From: Mucilaginibacter celer
GTDB taxonomy: Bacteria > Bacteroidota > Bacteroidia > Sphingobacteriales > Sphingobacteriaceae
Assembly: GCF_003576455.2 (NCBI RefSeq)
Contig: NZ_CP032869.1
Span: 6,386,001-6,450,000, forward strand
DNA: 64,000 bases
Reading direction: 5' to 3'
This document shows positions 62,282 to 64,000 of this stretch, piece after piece. The translations under genes were made by a program, and so were the position numbers. Positions within the stretch are counted from its first letter, which is position 1. Every line of letters starts with the position of its first letter. The notes under the pieces were generated by a model that was given only the letters and a program-made list of their open reading frames with translations, did no database searches and had not been told where the DNA came from.

Positions 62282-62773
62282 TTAAGCCAGATCGCCGTAT
62301 TTTATGCGGGTGAGCTCCTCGTCAATAAACTGAATTCCGGTAATCGTATCCATCAAATTAAAAGGTACACGATTGCCGAGCCCATAAGCAGGCGCATGCA
62401 GCCATTGCTGAAAAGCCTGTGCCGAACCAAATACCTCAATACCGCTATCAAACAAAGCGAATGATTTAAGCAGTTTTTCGCTTAATGAGGCATCAAGCTT
62501 TAACTGGCGGCTAACGTGGTTTTGAATGGTTTTTACCGTGGTTTTAAAAGTTTCCTGAAATTCATCCTGCGTAAAACCCGAAAGTGCCAGAAAATCAAGA
62601 GCGCTTTTAGCTTCAAGTCCTTTTTTTGATCTGTCGAGCAGGCCGATATCATCATTGTACCGGGGTATGGTGATGTAAGGTTCCTGAAAGTCATTTACAT
62701 AACTTACCATAGGCTCAATATTGTATTGATTGGGTTTTGGTGTTTTGCCGGTGGTTGATTTACGCTTTTCCAT
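62282..62773 (-). CDS. Xre/MbcA/ParS-type antitoxin (DUF2384)
   Basis: 163 residues. A variable N-terminal part, an Xre-like HTH in the middle (ALSGFTQDEFQETFKTTVKTIQNH) and a C-terminal toxin-binding DUF2384 region (FGSAQAFQQWLHAPAYGLGNRVPFNLM). Encoded just before the RES toxin; would inhibit it and repress the operon. Confidence 0.92.
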   Translation of the reverse strand: MEKRKSTTGKTPKPNQYNIEPMVSYVNDFQEPYITIPRYNDDIGLLDRSKKGLEAKSALDFLALSGFTQDEFQETFKTTVKTIQNHVSRQLKLDASLSEKLLKSFALFDSGIEVFGSAQAFQQWLHAPAYGLGNRVPFNLMDTITGIQFIDEELTRIKYGDLA

Positions 62774-62838
62774 GACTTTAAAAGTTTATCCAATACAAAT
62801 ATGGAAATTTTTCTATGAATTAAAGAATATTTTCCAGC

Positions 62839-64000
62839 TTATTTTAAATCGATCCGTTGGTGCTGATAGGGGATTTCTACATGCTGAAATCCTTTCTGCT
62901 TAAGCTTGCCGGCAAAATGATGCTGCACCTCATATTCGCCATGGACAAGAAACACGGTTTTTACCAAAGCCGGATCCTGGCAGGATACAAAATGCAGTAA
63001 GTCGTCGTAATCGCCATGGGCACTCATCGATCTGATCGAACGTACTTCGGCCTTAACCTCGTATTGTTCACCAAAAATGTGTACTTCATGATCGCCACGC
63101 AGCAGGCGGCCGCCCAACGAGTTTGGTTCGGCATAGCCAACCATTAAAATGGTGTTTTTTTGGTTGTTGATATTGTTTTTAATATGATGTTTTACCCGCC
63201 CGGCCTCGGCCATGCCCGATGAAGCTATAATAACGCATGGGCGCGGATCATCGTTTAACGCTTTTGATTCTTCTACGCTTTCAATAAACCTTAGCCCTTT
63301 AAACCCAAACGGGTTGGCATCCGTCTTTAAAACATCCTGTACTTGTTTATTATATACCTCGGGGTGATTCATCAGTATCTGGGTAGCTTTTTCAGATAAC
63401 GGACTATCTACATAATAATGAACATCAGGTAAAATACCCTTCAATTCCAACCCATTTAAGGCGTATAAAAGCTCTTGTGTACGTCCAACGGCGAAAGCGG
63501 GAATGATCACCTTTCCTTTTTTAACCTCGCAGGTTTGTTTAATAATATCGAGCAGCGCATCTTCAATCGGTCCGAGTTCTTTGTGAAGCGAGTCGCCGTA
63601 TGTTGATTCGAGCAAAATGTAATCGGCCTGTTCAAAAGGTTCGGGGCTTTTCAATAACAGATCGCCGTAGCGCCCCACATCACCGCTAAATGAAATGCGG
63701 GAGCTTTTAACATCCTCCAAAATATTGAGATGCACCGCTGCACTGCCCAAAATATGCCCGGCATCGGTAAAGCTGAATTTTACATTTTCGTTTATCACAT
63801 ATTCTTCACCATATTCTACAATTTTAAACAGGTGCAGGGCTTCCATCACGTCCTCGTCGGTATATAGCGGACTAAGCAGTGGCTGGCCTTTACGGGCACG
63901 GTGTTTATTGTCATATTCAATATCCTGCATCTGGATCTTAGCCGAATCAAGTAGCAGGATACGGGCCAGGTCCATTGTGGCCGGGGTGCAGTAAATATTG
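62839..64000 (-). CDS. MBL-fold RNA nuclease with beta-CASP domain (partial, N-terminus outside window)
   Basis: The frame continues past the internal ATG at 63975 to the right edge (NIYCTPAT before MDLA), so the true start lies outside and at least ~80 N-terminal residues, including the HxHxDH metal motif, are missing. Visible: an SFTDAGHILGSA motif, the beta-CASP region (IIASSGMAEAGRVKHHI) and the C-terminal RMMBL part (MSAHGDYDDLLHFV). This is the CPSF73/RNase J-like exonuclease family of bacteria. Confidence 0.93.
   Translation of the reverse strand, partial: NIYCTPATMDLARILLLDSAKIQMQDIEYDNKHRARKGQPLLSPLYTDEDVMEALHLFKIVEYGEEYVINENVKFSFTDAGHILGSAAVHLNILEDVKSSRISFSGDVGRYGDLLLKSPEPFEQADYILLESTYGDSLHKELGPIEDALLDIIKQTCEVKKGKVIIPAFAVGRTQELLYALNGLELKGILPDVHYYVDSPLSEKATQILMNHPEVYNKQVQDVLKTDANPFGFKGLRFIESVEESKALNDDPRPCVIIASSGMAEAGRVKHHIKNNINNQKNTILMVGYAEPNSLGGRLLRGDHEVHIFGEQYEVKAEVRSIRSMSAHGDYDDLLHFVSCQDPALVKTVFLVHGEYEVQHHFAGKLKQKGFQHVEIPYQHQRIDLK

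Noticed and set aside
62839..63975. Reading the beta-CASP nuclease gene as complete from the ATG at 63975
   Set aside because: The frame continues open to the window edge with family-like sequence and the essential HxHxDH motif is missing, so this ATG is internal.
1..64000. tRNA, rRNA, prophage, IS element or integron
   Set aside because: No cloverleaf, rRNA-like segment, transposase, integrase or phage gene was recognised on either strand by reading; a tRNAscan or Infernal run would be decisive.

Overview
The window is chromosomal DNA from a Bacteroidota bacterium, most likely a Sphingobacteriaceae member close to Mucilaginibacter or Pedobacter. This rests on the gene families (DUF3127, SurA-like PPIase, BshA, RES-Xre, TonB and carboxypeptidase-like regulatory domains, MoxR, OprB-type porin), on lipoproteins with Bacteroidota-style signals, on two promoters matching the TTG-N20-TAnnTTTG pattern of this phylum, and on scarce Shine-Dalgarno sequences. 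No rRNA, tRNA, CRISPR array, prophage or transposase gene was seen. Genus is an inference; no database was searched.

Layout. 1-6162 (minus): cysS (3' end cut by the window), then an operon-like run mutL, two rhomboid proteases and an EEP-family phosphatase/nuclease. 6293-15526 (mostly plus): a lipoprotein amidohydrolase overlapping a GH3C/beta-lactamase hybrid, small unknown genes between 37-bp inverted repeats, AraC and VOC genes, a lone TonB-plug-like protein, and bshA for bacillithiol. 15617-17372: a composite palindromic repeat, a fluoride (crcB-type) riboswitch and the CLC-F-like antiporter it should control. 17530-20997: an AraC regulator with two SDR oxidoreductases and an NTF2-like protein. 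21134-26795: aminotransferase, fatty acid desaturase, MoxR ATPase, SurA-like PPIase and a possible HolD-like protein. 26812-32140: rdgB, a 55-residue gene, a lipoprotein, a lactonase, an RluB-type pseudouridine synthase with a long disordered tail, and a lytic transglycosylase. 32356-37624: uvrA, a YefM-YoeB toxin-antitoxin module with a recognisable TGTACA operator, and a DUF885 lipoprotein.

37807-45909 holds the most interesting locus. A UbiA prenyltransferase is divergent from a tight run of YceI (isoprenoid-binding), type III polyketide synthase, FAD oxidoreductase, methyltransferase and an orphan histidine kinase. This gene set points to a methylated, possibly prenylated phenolic lipid or quinone. 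A DUF47/Pit phosphate transport pair and a DUF4197 lipoprotein follow.

46328-50333 is an ECF sigma factor with a membrane protein that joins anti-sigma-like, carboxypeptidase-regulatory and TonB C-terminal domains. Divergent from it is a von Willebrand A protein broken by one in-frame TAA. The rest carries MscS, an OprB-like porin, an HD hydrolase, an XRE regulator, a THUMP methyltransferase, a DUF3127 protein with an SSB-like acidic tail, a two-component system, a nucleotidyltransferase/small-protein pair, an M28 peptidase, a RES-Xre toxin-antitoxin pair and a beta-CASP nuclease cut by the right edge.

Many of the larger intergenic gaps are filled with short palindromic repeats of at least six sequence families. 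Some overlap the stop codons of neighbouring genes. These repeats are the main unexplained structural signal of the window.
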